A DNA stretch of 64,000 nt from Chrysoperla carnea (Eukaryota > Arthropoda > Insecta > Neuroptera > Chrysopidae). A program made the translations under genes and the position numbers. Location: the NCBI RefSeq assembly GCF_905475395.1, contig NC_058342.1, forward strand, positions 27,128,640 to 27,192,639, given 5' to 3'. Every line of letters begins with the position of its first letter. Position 1 is the first letter of the stretch. Shown piece by piece: positions 19,951 to 32,500 of this stretch. Below the pieces are notes generated by a model. That model was not told where the DNA came from, did not search any database, and saw nothing but the letters and a program-made list of their open reading frames with translations.

Positions 19951-22900
19951 ATGTCATTTTTTATTCGTGAAGGACAAAACAAGAAACTAAGTGGAATTAA
20001 AAGAAAAGTATGTACTACAAAAATAAATATTTTTATAGGTTAGCGAAAAATTTCAACCAATTTTTAGTTTTCAGATAAAAAGAGTACCAAAAAATTTAAG
20101 AAACAACCAGAAAATGAAGAAATATCATCCGATTCAGATTTTGAATCGGATCAAAACAATTTAAACGATGCCGAAGAAAGTTCTGAAGATGAAAATTTAA
20201 CAACACAAGAACGACGTTTAAAATTAGCCAAAGTATATTTAGAAGAAATAAAACGACAAGAAGAAAAACGTGCTGAAGAAAAAGAATTTCATGAATCGAA
20301 TGTGTCACAACGTTTAAAAGATGATTTATTGGAGCAAACGGGACGACTGCATAAAAATATCGCGGATACGATTGATCGTGTTGATGTTGAAAGTATTCAT
20401 CGATGGAAAACAAAATGTAATCGAGATGCGGTTACGTGTATTGTTTTATCGAAGGACAATGACACGTTGTATTCGGCGACGAAGAGTGGTGTGATTACCA
20501 TGTGTAAGTACTCTTAAGTTTTTATACCATGTATATGAAATATACCAAGGTATACTAAGTTTAGTCCCAAGTTTGTAACGCTTAAAAATATTGAAGCTAT
20601 GAATAAAATTTTGGTATAGGTGTTCATTAAATCAACTAATTAGTCCATTTCCGGTTGTCTGTCTGTCATCACGATAACTCAAAAACGAAAAGAGATATCT
20701 AGCTGAAATTTTTATAGCGTGCTTAGGACGTAAAAAGTAAGGTCGACTTCGTAAATGAGCAACATAGGTCAATTCTCTCATCAAGGTACTAAAAATTACC
20801 AAACGGTTGATGCGAATTCTGACGGGTTAATAACAGTAGAACCTTGAAAAGTTATCTGCTGAGTTGCTGAGAACCAATACTCAAGATATTCCATATTTTA
20901 TCAAAATAACGCACTAGGAGGTGGGAAAGTGAAGCTTTTTTAATTGTTGATACAGCGTTATCGAGGTTTAACTATAATTTTATCAAGGAGTGTTTCAAAA
21001 TTTGGCTTAATTGATTAATAGGGTATTCTCGTTAGTCAAAAATAAATCATGAAATTTGAAAAAAGTTAAAATTGATGTAAAAATTTACTTAAATATTCTG
21101 ATTTCGAGTCATAAAAGCACATTTTTCTTTTATAATATTAAAATTAAAAATCGTAATTTTTAAACTGTATATCACGTGACCTAAAACGCGGATAAGCTCT
21201 GCTGTGATGTCATAGCGGTATGAGTCATAGACCATCAGTTAGTTCAGTGTAGACAGTTAGGTATAATATATACATAGACAATAAGTATTTATATTTCTTA
21301 TAATCAGATGTCTATGAAGTACTTTTTCAAAAATAGTGGAATACCCTATTGATTAATTTGAAACAAGTGTACAATCCTCAATTAGGGTAATTTTTAAAGA
21401 GTCCATAGACGTTAAATGTATTTGATCTTCCTTATTTTTCGATGTTTTGATTAACGAAGGATGATCGTTTTTTAATTTTAATAACGTTTTAAATTTCTTT
21501 CTAGATTCGTTAAAAACCAAACAGAAAACACACTCATTACCTTTTAAAAAGGTTAAGGAACCTCAAGAAAAATTACATATACGGGATTTATCGATATCGT
21601 TCGATAATAAATTTTTGGTGAGTATTTTTTTACACGATGTATTCTACGATTTAGTTACGATAAGAGTTTTGAGATGATTGATGAATTTTAAATTGAATCC
21701 TTTAGAGTTTTTAACAATTATTTGGATAAAATTAAATTTTCTCGTTCAATGATCGTAAATCGTCCATAATTTGACGATCGGCGATCTTCGTCGGCCAACA
21801 AACATGACTTCGAAAATTTTATGCCGTTTAAGAACGCAAAATTTATCTAGCTCTGACAGGCGAACACAGTATATTGGCTGCAGCAAACAGGAATTAATTC
21901 TTCAGCCTGCATAGTGTGCAAGATTTTTATTACGGTTCCTGGGACAAGAACCTCTATAATTTGGAGGATTTCAGGAATAAAAGCCCTTAATTTAGAGAAT
22001 TCCAATTTCTATAGATACCCTTTTCGAGTTTTGTAAAGATATTTTAATCCTTGTAGAGATTTTTCTATAGACTAATTTTATGTTTTTTATTTGAATAGGC
22101 AGTGGCGCAGGGTAAAAATATAATAATTCGCGATGGGAAATCATTAAATGAAGTACACATCTTTAAAGGACATTCAACTGACGTCACAGGCGTTGTATTT
22201 CGACAAGATAGTCATCAATTATTTTCTTGTAGTAACGATCGATCTGTAAAAGTATGGTCCTGTGATCAAATGAGCTACATTGAAACTTTGTAAGTAAAAT
22301 TTTACAGTTATGGTCGTCATAAGCAATAAATATGGGGTATTTTTAAAACTTGACATATTCTTGAAACTTAAAAATATGCTTCACACAAAAAGATTTAGTT
22401 CATGAGCGCACACTTTACGCAGACATTAAATTCGACCTCGACATTCAAGGAGAATGAAAAGTTCATTCAGCTTCATAAGTGATAAAAGATAGAAAAAGAA
22501 TGCTTTTTATTGGAAAGTTGTACTTTTTTAAATAGCCAAAAAATTTTATTCGAAGCATTTTTTCAAACCTTTTTGTAAATTTTCATAATTCAATCTTTGA
22601 AAAGAAAGTAGGAGGTAATTTTGGCTACGATTTTGCAATCAATTTCTGTCTTAAAGATGCAGTTTTCCAAAAAATGTTACGTTTTAAATTAGGAATAACT
22701 TTTTAAGCAGAGGGAGCTTTTCATTTTACCTGAAAGGTCAGGTCGAATAATTTTTTGTTTGAATAATTTTTCTCAATAAAACACCCCGTATACATTTTGC
22801 TTTCAACATGTTTTTAATGAAATTCTTTCTTCTAGGTTTGGCCATCAAAGTGGTATAACGTCTATCGATGCGTTATTTCGAGAACGTGCCATTACGTCCG

Positions 22901-24071
22901 GTGGATACGATTGTACATTACGCGTATGGAAAATTCCAGAGGATTCACAATTAATATACAATGGACATTCGGGGAGTATCGACTGTGTGAAATTAATCAA
23001 TGAACAAACTTTTGTATCGGGAGGAAATGATGGCTCCTTACATGTTTGGGGCAGCATGAAAAAGAAACCGCTCTGTACGATTAAAAATGCACATGGTATC
23101 GATTCAACCAACGATTTACCCAATTGGATCGTTTGTATAGCTGCGTTACTCAATTCGGATTTAGTTGCATCAGGTTTGTTTCATATTGTACAGGATGTTT
23201 CGAATAATAAGTAGAACCTATCATAATTGCACGGATTACTAGAGAAAAATACAGATAGAAATTGCAATTTTTTGACAATCGTTTGTTTTCTTTTCTTTTT
23301 TATTATTTGTCACAGTTCGTTCATCAAACTCTAATAAAGTTTTTGTGAATTTTTCGATAATTCCGAAATCCAATTTTCTGAAATCTTATTTGTATCCTTA
23401 TAATAAAATAGATGAGAAAATCTGAATTAAAAATTAAAATCGATTGATAAACATAAAAGATATTAGCAAGTAAATAATTTTTTTTCTATCTTTTTTTGGA
23501 AAAATATCTTTTAATCTATAGTCTCTATGGCAGTCGCAAGTTATGACATCATAACGTGCTATTTTCCTCTCTATCTATTTCTACATTAAAATCCTTCATA
23601 TTTTCGTAGTTTTTGATGTTATCCAAAAATTGATTTCACGATGTTTTGGCTCGATAACGAACGTCGATTGAGGCAATACAAAAATTTTAGGAATGTGTTA
23701 ATTGTATTTTTTGAGTCAAAATAAAATAATCCCGCAAAGAATCTTACACTAACTAACCCAAAATGTACCTTGTAAAGACCGAAATCCTTCTTTTAATATG
23801 ATTTTAGTATGTAATCAGATAAATTTTTGTTGCAGGATCATACGACGGTTTTATTAGATTATGGAAAGTCACTGATTCATTTCGAAACATGAAACAAATT
23901 TTGGAAATTCCAGTCAACGGATTTGTGAATCAAATGATGTTCTCTCAAAATGGTGATTATTTAATAGCCGCCATCGGCCGAGAACATCGTAGCGGTCGGT
24001 GGTGGAACAAAACGGACGCTGTTAATTCTGTAATTATAATTCCTTTAGTTAAAAAAAATAAAAAAAATTAA
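19951..24071 (+). CDS. RRP9: RRP9 / U3-55K, WD40 protein of the U3 snoRNP
   Basis: Six exons, 19951-20007, 20068-20503, 21505-21617, 22099-22289, 22836-23173 and 23836-24071, all with GT-AG junctions, give one frame of 456 residues (human RRP9 is about 475). RRP9 binds the box B/C motif of U3 snoRNA in the nucleolus and is needed for early 18S rRNA processing. The N-terminus is charged, with Lys-rich and then Asp/Glu/Ser-rich stretches (about 20-60) typical of nucleolar proteins. A helical segment follows (RRLKLAKVYLEE, RLKDDLLEQTGRL), as in RRP9. WD40 blades run from about 129 (IHRW ... SGVITM), through FKGHSTDVTGVVF at 225, FGHQSGITSIDAL at 267 and YNGHSGSIDCV at 307, to GSYDGFIRLWKV near 379, and the tail has the RRP9-like EHRSGRWW motif. 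Intron 2 carries a family A copy and a MITE. Confidence 0.93.
20526..20780 (+). mobile_element. Family A copy 5, 3'-truncated, in RRP9 intron 2
   Basis: Runs from taccatgtatatgaaatata to the gagcaacataggtcaatt block, then stops. It starts 22 bp after the exon 2 donor. Confidence 0.65.
21020..21347. mobile_element. MITE with AGGGTATTC ends in RRP9 intron 2
   Basis: Inverted ends AGGGTATTC (21020-21028) and GAATACCCT (21339-21347) are flanked by identical ATTGATTAAT at 21010-21019 and 21348-21357, a likely 10-bp target duplication (a 9-bp reading is also possible). Intact copy; relatives at 16198 and 49551. Confidence 0.7.
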
Positions 24072-24092
24072 TTGTAAGTTAAAATTTTGTCA

Positions 24093-24098
24093 AATAAA
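24093..24098 (+). terminator. RRP9 poly(A) signal
   Basis: AATAAA 22 bp past the RRP9 stop codon, followed by a T-rich stretch. Confidence 0.65.
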
Positions 24099-24444
24099 GA
24101 ATAATTATTTTTTTTGTTAATTTCTGTTTTATTATTTATCCCCCCGATTATAATGGACCAAGAGCCAGTGAATTTTTGAGTGGGTATTACTGTAAATAAA
24201 AAATCTTTAAATCCGATCAGCTTCCAAGTTTAGACCAGGGTTTGCTCGAGTTTTTTAAAGTAAGAAATTAAGATGACCTTCAGATTTAAAATAATGATAT
24301 TAGTCCTCTTTTAAATAGAAAAGAGCTATCAGATAAATGAATTTCTCTCACAATTTTGGAGACAAATATTAATTAAACTGAGGAGTTCATAAACATGAGA
24401 TTTGATCGTTTTTTAAAATTATTTTGCGATTTTTTTTAAAGGGG

Positions 24445-25160
24445 TCGAAAATAATATGTTATTTCTGATTTCGATAAAACTCAGTTTATAAGGTAATTTT
24501 GACCCAAAAAATACAAAAATCGTGGTCATTTTACGATTGGAGGAATAAGTTCTGAGATAAAGCTACAATCAGACCGATTTCAGTCCGTGTCATGGAAACT
24601 ATTAATCTAATAGTCAAATGAACTAGATTTTTGAATTTTTTGGGTTAAATTTACCTTAGAAACTCAGTTTTATCGAATTCCGAAACAAAAATTATTTTGC
24701 GATTTTTTCGATTTTTTTTAAAGGGGTACCCCTTAAGAAAATTCAAAAAAATCGAAAATAATATGTTATTTCCGATTTCGATAAAACTCAGTTTATAAGG
24801 TAATTTTGACCCAAAAAATACAAAAATCGTGTTCATTTTACGATTGGAGGAATAAGTTCTGAGAAAAGCTACAATCAGACCGATTTCAGTCCACATCATG
24901 GAAACTATTAATCTAATAGTCAAATGAACTAGATTTTTGAATTTTTTGGGTTAAATTTACCTTAGAAACTCAGTTTTATCGAATTCCGAAACAAAAATTA
25001 TTTTGCGATTTTTTCGATTTTTTTTAAAGGGGTACACCCCTTAAGAAAATTCAAAAAAATCGAAAATAATATGTTATTTCCGATTTCGATAAAACTCGAA
25101 GATATGTTTCGAATTCCGAAACAAAAATTATTTTGCGATTTTTTTTTAAAGAGTAAAGAA
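24445..25160. repeat. Tandem repeat, period about 307 bp (family D)
   Basis: Units begin tcgaaaataatatgttattt at 24445, 24752 and 25060 (the third is partial). Each has the motif ggtaattttgacccaaaa and a near-palindrome aaaggggtaccccttaag between complementary cgatttttt and aaaaaaatcg runs. Diverged relatives lie at 26180-26860 and 42640-43020. Confidence 0.7.
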
Positions 25161-25663
25161 AGTACTTAAATTGTGTGATGTTGAGATTTTGCTTAAAAAA
25201 GGGTATCCCAGTAATCAAAGGGCATGTTCAAACATCAAAAGATCATCAAATAAATACTTTTTGGATCCTAAATAATAAGTTTTATCAAAAACAAGTTTCG
25301 CATGACTTTATTCTTTAAAAAAATATAATAAAAATGTCATATTTTTAAAAAAATCAAAATTTTTTTGAAAATAGCGCATTTTTTTCATCAGTTTGACGGA
25401 TTATTAATGCATACAGTTGGTAACACTGACTGTCAGTGTCATAAAATCATAACACACTCACACCTTTTGCACAACCACCGTACAGTGTATGTCAGTATTG
25501 AAGTACATAATAAATATTGTAATGTTTATTTTTAAATTTGTAGTTTAAAAAAAAAGTATGATAAAAATAATCATTTTATTAAATTAATTAACTAATTAAC
25601 ATTTAATTGTTTTTAGATATTAATTAATTCAATAAATATAATATTTGTTTAAATAAATATATA

Positions 25664-28600
25664 ATGTCAAATAAGGTGATTGATAATACAAAGATAGTAA
25701 ATAATAATAATTTTAAAACAAATGATGAATATTTTGAAGCTTTAAGAATATGGTTAGATAATTATAACAGATGGTATGAAATTAATCGATTATTTACATG
25801 TTTAAGTCATGTAAATACTTTATTAAATAATTATAATCATATTAATAATTCCAGTAATTATTGTAAGTATTTTTTGCTCTTAGTTTGCTACAGTTAAACC
25901 TGGATATGTCAGTGAAGTCGTCTATAGGGCTACTTGGTTATAATCCTGAGGGTCAGCCTGTTTGGGACGAAAATTCTTAATGGTTGACAGTTCATTTATT
26001 GTATTACTAGGGGCTTTTGTGGTGGTTCTCTTACTAAAATCATTCTTTTATGAAATAAAAAACCAACTGGTCGGATTCGGTTGATTTAACACAACAGCCT
26101 GTCTCCTTTGGCCTTGGGATGAATCCTATTGGGGAGAGAACGCGATTATGGGCTATCCACATTAATTATGATCCACAAATTACAAAAATCTAGTTTAATT
26201 GATGATTAGAAAAGTAGTTTTCGAAAAATCGCCTGAAATGGTCTCGAGACGTTGCTTTTTAAGTAAGATTTCCAGTGATATCTCGGAAACCGCGCACTCA
26301 ATCAACAAATAGAGCTAATTTTTGTAATTTATGGGTCTAAATTACCTTATAAACTAAGTTTTATGGAAATTGGAAAGTAATTTTTTTGGGTGATTTTTTC
26401 GATTTTTCCAAAGGGGTACCCCTTAAAAAAAATTGCAAAAAATCGAGGAAAATTCATTATTTTCGATTTCGATACAACTCATCATATAAGGTAATTTTGA
26501 CCCAAAAAATACAAAAATTGGATCTATTTGACGATTGGATGATTTGTTTTCGAAAAATCATCTAAAATGACCTCGAGGTAAGCTATATCCCAGAAACCTT
26601 TCGCCTAATCGTTAAATGCACAAGATTTTTGTATTTTTTGGGTCAAAATTACCTTACAGACTGAGCTTTATAGAAATTGGAAATAATAAAATTTTTCGAT
26701 TTTTTGTGATTTTTTTAGGGTACCCCTTCGGAAAAATCGAAAAAATCACACAAATTTTTTTTTATCGATTTCCATAAAACTCACTTTATGAGGTAATTTT
26801 GTCCCATAAATTACAAAAATTTCCTTTTTAACGCTCTTCAATAAAAGAGAAATTTACAAAATCTAATAAACCTCCGATACCATCCACCTCCGGCAAATTT
26901 TATTGAAACATAGCTAAGAACACTCTCGATCAAATTATCTTTCAAACCGTTTAAGAGTTACGGTACCACAGACAGATTTACAAACAGGCAGACACACCCA
27001 CATAGCGGTCAAACTTATAACACCCCTCTTTTTGCGCCAGGAGTTAAAAATGTGCCTCAATGCATTTTTCATAACTGTTGCGAGTTTCTATTGCTAAATC
27101 CAAGCTCCGTCTCTGTATCTACCCCAACAATGAAATTATTTTTCCAACCTCTGGAATGTTTAAGGCTTCATTTAACCAGGTTTAACTGTAATATTATTAA
27201 TCTAATTACATGAACATTAAAAAAAAATGATTAAAAAAATTTAAAATAGCGATACCACCGGGTTTACTGCCAAACAATAACGATGTGCGAAGACGTACGA
27301 ATAGATTCGGTGTACGAGCCGCCGCCAATGGTGCTGCAGGTTTTTTATTTAATAACAATGTCAATGATAATAATAACAATGAACAAATGCAACAACAATC
27401 ACTAAGATGTCAAATACCGCCAATATGGAAGCGAATGGTAGCTGAAACAATTGATTTTATTATACTATTTTTTATAAAATTCTTTTTTACGGGACTATTG
27501 GTTAACACATTTAATATATTGTAAGTATATTTGATTAATATTTAAATCTTTTTAATCTAAGATCACACGATACGCCTAGAATGGTAAAACACGTGCAAAT
27601 TTTGTGACGCAGAAATAGTAATATCACTTAGAATGGTAAAACACGTGCACATTTTGTGACGCAGAGATACGTTTAGCGTGCATTTTTTTCATGATGCGGC
27701 CAACCGCAAAAACGTTATCTCTGAGGTGCACCAGTTTCTAAAAATCGCGAAAAAATATGATAATTGAAATTGACACTCAAAAGATACTTGCTAGACAATC
27801 ATTAACTTTTTGAATGATCCGTCAAATTATTAAACGTTTAATTCTCGTAAATTAAGTCAGTTTGTTTGCTCAGTCTCTTTTCAAAATTGATCTATAACGA
27901 TTTTTTTGTTTTTGTTTTATAGGCCATTAAAAAAATACGACTTTGAGACGATACATAAAACATTAAGCGATGGCAATGCCAATGACGCCATCGATATGAC
28001 TGTCGATATATTTATATTTGAAATATTACATCGTACAATTGTGTGCACATTCGAGGTAAATATTTACATGTTGTGGCTAATTTTTTTGGTTTTGATATTC
28101 ATATTAATCGTGGGGGAAATTATATTCAATTCCGATATATCGTCCATGATCCCTTACACATCTAGAGTGATTTGAAAAACGTTCACAAGGGCATAAATGA
28201 CTTCTTGATCTAGGTGCTAGAGATCCATCTGCGGTGGCAGATGCGGTGAACAGATTTTTGTCAAAAATGACATTAACAAACCAGACTTGCAATAAAATTA
28301 AGACCTTCGATGGCACAGGCATGCGGACGCCGTCTTTTTTGTCGAGAGGTAAAAACCAAAATTAATATGAATATTCTAGACCAAAAATCTAGTCACAACG
28401 AAATATTTAAACGTACATTTTCGATATTTAGTTTTAATTTCAATCTGTTCTCGAATTTAGACATATTTTTTATCTGGACATAGAGATGGACATGGCGGTG
28501 CCACACCTGGTAAACTATTCATGAACCTTCGTGTCGTTCACGCCACACAAATACATCATTTAGTCAATGTTCGCAACAATAACATGATTGTTGTGCTTAT

Positions 28601-28811
28601 ATCCCCGGGTACAAATTTAGGTTATTTGGTTGCATTCATACGATCATTTATTAAAAATTTAATTATTCTATTATTATTCCCAATGTGTTTTATTATTTAT
28701 TTCTTTAGTTATAATCGTACGGGGTACGATTTTATTTGCAATTCATGTGTTGTTGAATTAGTACCGCAACAATTAATTCATAATAATAATAATCGAAATC
28801 GTGTTAATTAA
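25664..28811 (+). CDS. FAM8A1: FAM8A1, RDD-domain ER membrane protein
   Basis: Four exons, 25664-25862, 27250-27520, 27923-28055 and 28461-28811, with consistent phases, give 317 residues. FAM8A1 is a cofactor of the HRD1 ubiquitin ligase complex in ER-associated degradation. The N-terminal part carries the DEYFEALRIWLDNYN helix, then the conserved IPPGLLP stretch at about 68 and an Asn/Gln-rich linker. The RDD domain begins near 122 (IPPIWKRMVAETIDF) with a first membrane span at about 131-150, a loop with GGATPGK at about 213, a last membrane span in SFIKNLIILLLFPMCF, and the diagnostic NRTGYDFICNSCVVE end. Low-complexity Asn runs are common in AT-rich insect genes. Intron 1 is mostly filled by a TA-flanked element. 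I chose ATG 25664 because it opens the exon with a good match to the family N-terminus. Confidence 0.9.
25891..27188. mobile_element. Pogo/Tc1-like non-autonomous element in FAM8A1 intron 1
   Basis: Inverted ends CAGTTAAACCTGG (25891) and CCAGGTTTAACTG (ending at 27188) are directly flanked by TA on both sides, the Tc1/mariner target site. Length 1298 bp with no transposase frame. The interior at 26180-26860 is family D-like (ggtaattttgacccaaaa and aaaggggtacccctta motifs). Confidence 0.7.
27578..27665. repeat. 53-bp period duplication in FAM8A1 intron 2
   Basis: tagaatggtaaaacacgtgc, then the attttgtgacgcag part, occurs twice (about 27578 and 27630) with one mismatch in the core. Confidence 0.55.
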
Positions 28812-28915
28812 TTAAAAAAACAAAAAACAAAAACAAATTCAAGCAGAGATGGTGATTCATACTGGGAAATCGAAAAGTTTATAATAGTCACGGGATTTAA
28901 CTTCTAAGTCAGGGA

Positions 28916-28921
28916 AATAAA
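28916..28921 (+). terminator. Candidate FAM8A1 poly(A) signal
   Basis: AATAAA about 105 bp past the FAM8A1 stop; the first canonical hexamer downstream. Confidence 0.45.
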
Positions 28922-29190
28922 GATGATCGTTTATTTTGAAATGATATATTAGATTTCCCCTCAAATGGGAAAGTAGGGGAATTTTTTTGGGAAAAAAAAA
29001 TGTTACCGATTAAGAAATGGATAATATTTAAGAAATTAATTAAGCACTCTTTACATCGCCACTCTGTACTAAAATTAAAATTAAAAAAAAAGAGATGGGA
29101 CCATTTAAGTTTTTATAAATAATATATTTATATATATACATATAATTGTAAATAATTATATAAATCTATTAAATTATATTTATGTATATA

Positions 29191-29530
29191 CAGGGTGTTT
29201 TATTTAGTATTTCTTTCAGATTTCTTTAGTATTTTATGATTTCAGATTCATCTGCTCGGTCAGTTTATCGCAATTTCCATTTTCCGATAAAAAAAACGAA
29301 AAAAAGTTTGGATTGAAAAAAGTTTATCGAGCGGATGAGTCTGAAATCATCAAAAATCAATTCTATGGGACAAAGAAAATGATTATGCATCCTAAATATG
29401 TGGCAACTTGCTGTGGTTTGAGATTTCTTTCCTATTATTTCACATTATGAAGAATGATTTTGAAACGCAAGCAATATCTCGGGTAAAATTTACATTGGCC
29501 CCTTCCAGTGTCTGCACTAAATAAAAATAC
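29191..29530. mobile_element. Possible MITE between FAM8A1 and the calcium-channel gene
   Basis: The left end (cagggtgttttatttagtat) and the right end read in reverse (cgtgtatttttatttagtgc) are partly complementary. The interior repeats a cgagcggatgagtctgaaat-type inverted segment. Boundaries uncertain. Confidence 0.3.
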
Positions 29531-29579
29531 ACGATTTTAGATAAATTAAATTTATTTTATTTAAATTTCTTTTAAATAA

Positions 29580-32500
29580 TTATGAACAATAAATAAATAA
29601 TATATAAATAAATAACAACAATTGGATACTTGTGTTTACAACTATCGAACTTGCATCCCCGCAGGCTTCCACTTGTTCCTCCTGAAACAACAAATTAATT
29701 TTTAAAGTAAAAATTTGAAGTATTTTTAATCGAATTTCGGTAAAATGGCCGGAGATGGGCCATCCCATAAACGGTATCACAACGGACCCTATGGTCTAAT
29801 TGTGTCCCACCCCAGGACAACCACTCTAACCTAACCTAACCTACAGCTACGTTCACTTGGCGTTTGAATTGATGATGTTTTTACTTAATATGAACTCTGC
29901 GCCGGACTAATACAAATTCTACACTGCGCATGATTTTATCAAGTAAACGTGGCTCAAATTTGTTACTTGAAACTTATCAGAATTAGACTGTGTTCGATGC
30001 AAATAAAAGATAGACTTACCAATGGATGTTCTGTATAACAGCCAGCCAAACGACGCCTAGGTAAATCATTTAATGCAAGTTTATGACATGGCGGTTGCGT
30101 ATAATTGTCGTAAATAATGTCTCTGGGTAATGCAAAAATTTTGGTGTAACAAGTTGGCTTCATACCATCGACCACGACTAGTAATAAGTTTGTATGGACA
30201 ATTCTCTTTATATAAAATGGCCTGAAACAAAAAAAATGAAATAGTTTTAGATGCACTGGTCAATTTGGAGCCGTGATATACGAGCTGTGTTCGATATGTG
30301 TCTATAATTTGTCGAATTAGCGCTAAGTTAACGCCAAACCGACAATTTGACAACGTAAATACAGAATATTGATTCCATGTCGATTCATCCTCATCGGAAA
30401 TTCATCCCCCCGTCATTTAAATCACGAAAAGTTATCCTTCAATCGTTTTGATCTTGACTGACTTATCGTCATCGCTCGGAAACGATCACCGGAACCCGTA
30501 GTACATCAATAGGAAAATCGAGGAATGTCTGGGTATTTGAATCACATGGTTATCGAAAGGGGCAAATAACTCGGAAAGGCCTTACTAACTTGACCTCAAG
30601 ACAGACATGACAAACTCGTAGAACGCATGGATATTACAATCATTGGGCTAACTCAAGAACCAAAAAAAAACGCAGACTTGTTTTAGTTCGACTCCAATCA
30701 CACGGAGTGTGATTTATTTGAGTCTGGGTATTTCATTCACAGGATTAAATCAAAAGCTAAAAAACCCGAAGACTCGTGTTAGTTCGACCCCATCAGAGGC
30801 ATGGGGTCGCAAAACGCTTAAGTAGATCTGCACTCGCTGAACGCAGACAACAGTTTAAATCGCGGGTTCAATTGTACAGGGATGCGTAGCTCTGCTGCTA
30901 GGAAACTGTTCTCAAAGGTTTAAAATTCCGCTCCATTGAAACTTGACGTAAACCGCTGGTTTTGGATGACTAACGTTAACGTAAAGTAATCAAATATGGC
31001 TTCTCTTGGTTTGACGCTACCTAACGTCACTATTTTACGTCATTAAATTAGTCAATGAAGTTGAATCCTTGAATTGCTAAATTGTTTACGCAGTCAAAAC
31101 ACGTAGATGTGAAACACTAGCGTTGGGGAGCTTTGGCCAATCAGAAGCCAACGCCATCGTTTTACAGGGAGCTGAATCCCTAAATTTTTAGATTGTTTGC
31201 ATAGTGTAAACATACAAACGTAAAACGCAGACGTTGAGTGGCTTTGACCAATCAGAAGTTGTTACGCCAACGTTGTACGTCACTTGACGTTTGAATGGAG
31301 CGTACGTCTAACAGTAGTACCAACCTAGAACAAGTTGTTGGAACTTTTCCATTATATCGTATATCCCCGTCAATAAATTTTTTTTGCTGTAATATATACA
31401 AATCAATTTGTTTATCACACGCTCGATGTTTACGCTCACAAATCAACTCTCTTGGTTTATTAAAGAAATCTTCCTCCTCTTGATTCTGTCCTTTCCGTAA
31501 TTTCTTCTTTGGCACAACCATTTGAGACCAATTTTCTGGTTTTGCGCATGCACTAACATATTCTTGTGTTGGTAACGTGGATGGTAAAATTTCCTCTATG
31601 GATGCGCTCACTGAATTCCATAATTGATATAAATTTGTTTCGAGCAGTGTATAAACAATTCTCGTTACAAACAATTTAATCATGTTGAATACACTCGAAA
31701 GAATATGAAAGGTGTTTGTAGAAGCGTCATCGAAGTATGAATGCTCGAAGAAACATAAACCTTGATAATCGTAGATTGTGATTTTTTTATAAATATTTAA
31801 ATTAATCATTGTTTCCATTACAGCTCCCTCGATTTCACCGAAGAATCGTCCTACATCTGACATTTGTTCACTTAAAACGACATAGCCATTGCTGTCGATG
31901 ACGTAACAATCTAATTTGTCACCTTGACATTTCTCACTACATTTGTTGACCTTGTTTACGGTATCGGTTTGGCACTGGAACAGAAAAATATTTGTTTAAG
32001 AAGAACCATCATTTCGGTAAACTTATAACAAAACGTTCATAAATGTGACCCAGTCAAAGGGGGGTGGGATTACTTCAAAAGCTACGCTGACCTAGCCTTT
32101 GAACGCCATACTCTTACAATGGCAATGCCAATGTTTCAGAAAATGTCTTTTTGACTTGATAAATAAAAAAAATTACCCATTCGGAGGAGGGAAAACTATC
32201 CATCATAGTAAAGGCTTCGGTAGTATACATGGAGTGAAGGAGGGGTTCCAAAGAGGCTGGAATTGAGCCAGGGTAGTTTATGAACGCTCATAAAGGACGA
32301 AGAAGATCAGGGTGTTGCCTTTTTTTAAATTGACTAAAGAAACGTTAAATTAAACCACCAAATTTGGAAAATTTTTTAGTAGAATTACATGCTTGGTTTG
32401 TCAAAATGTGATAAGATTTGCGTTTGATACAGCAAATTCATTTTTATGATTTTGATGACGTCACCAGGTTCAAAAACTCGTCTTTTGGCATAAGTTGGTC

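Noticed and set aside
28104-28322. Extra FAM8A1 exon within intron 3
   Set aside because: The open frame is on the opposite strand, and exon 3 joins exon 4 in phase without it.
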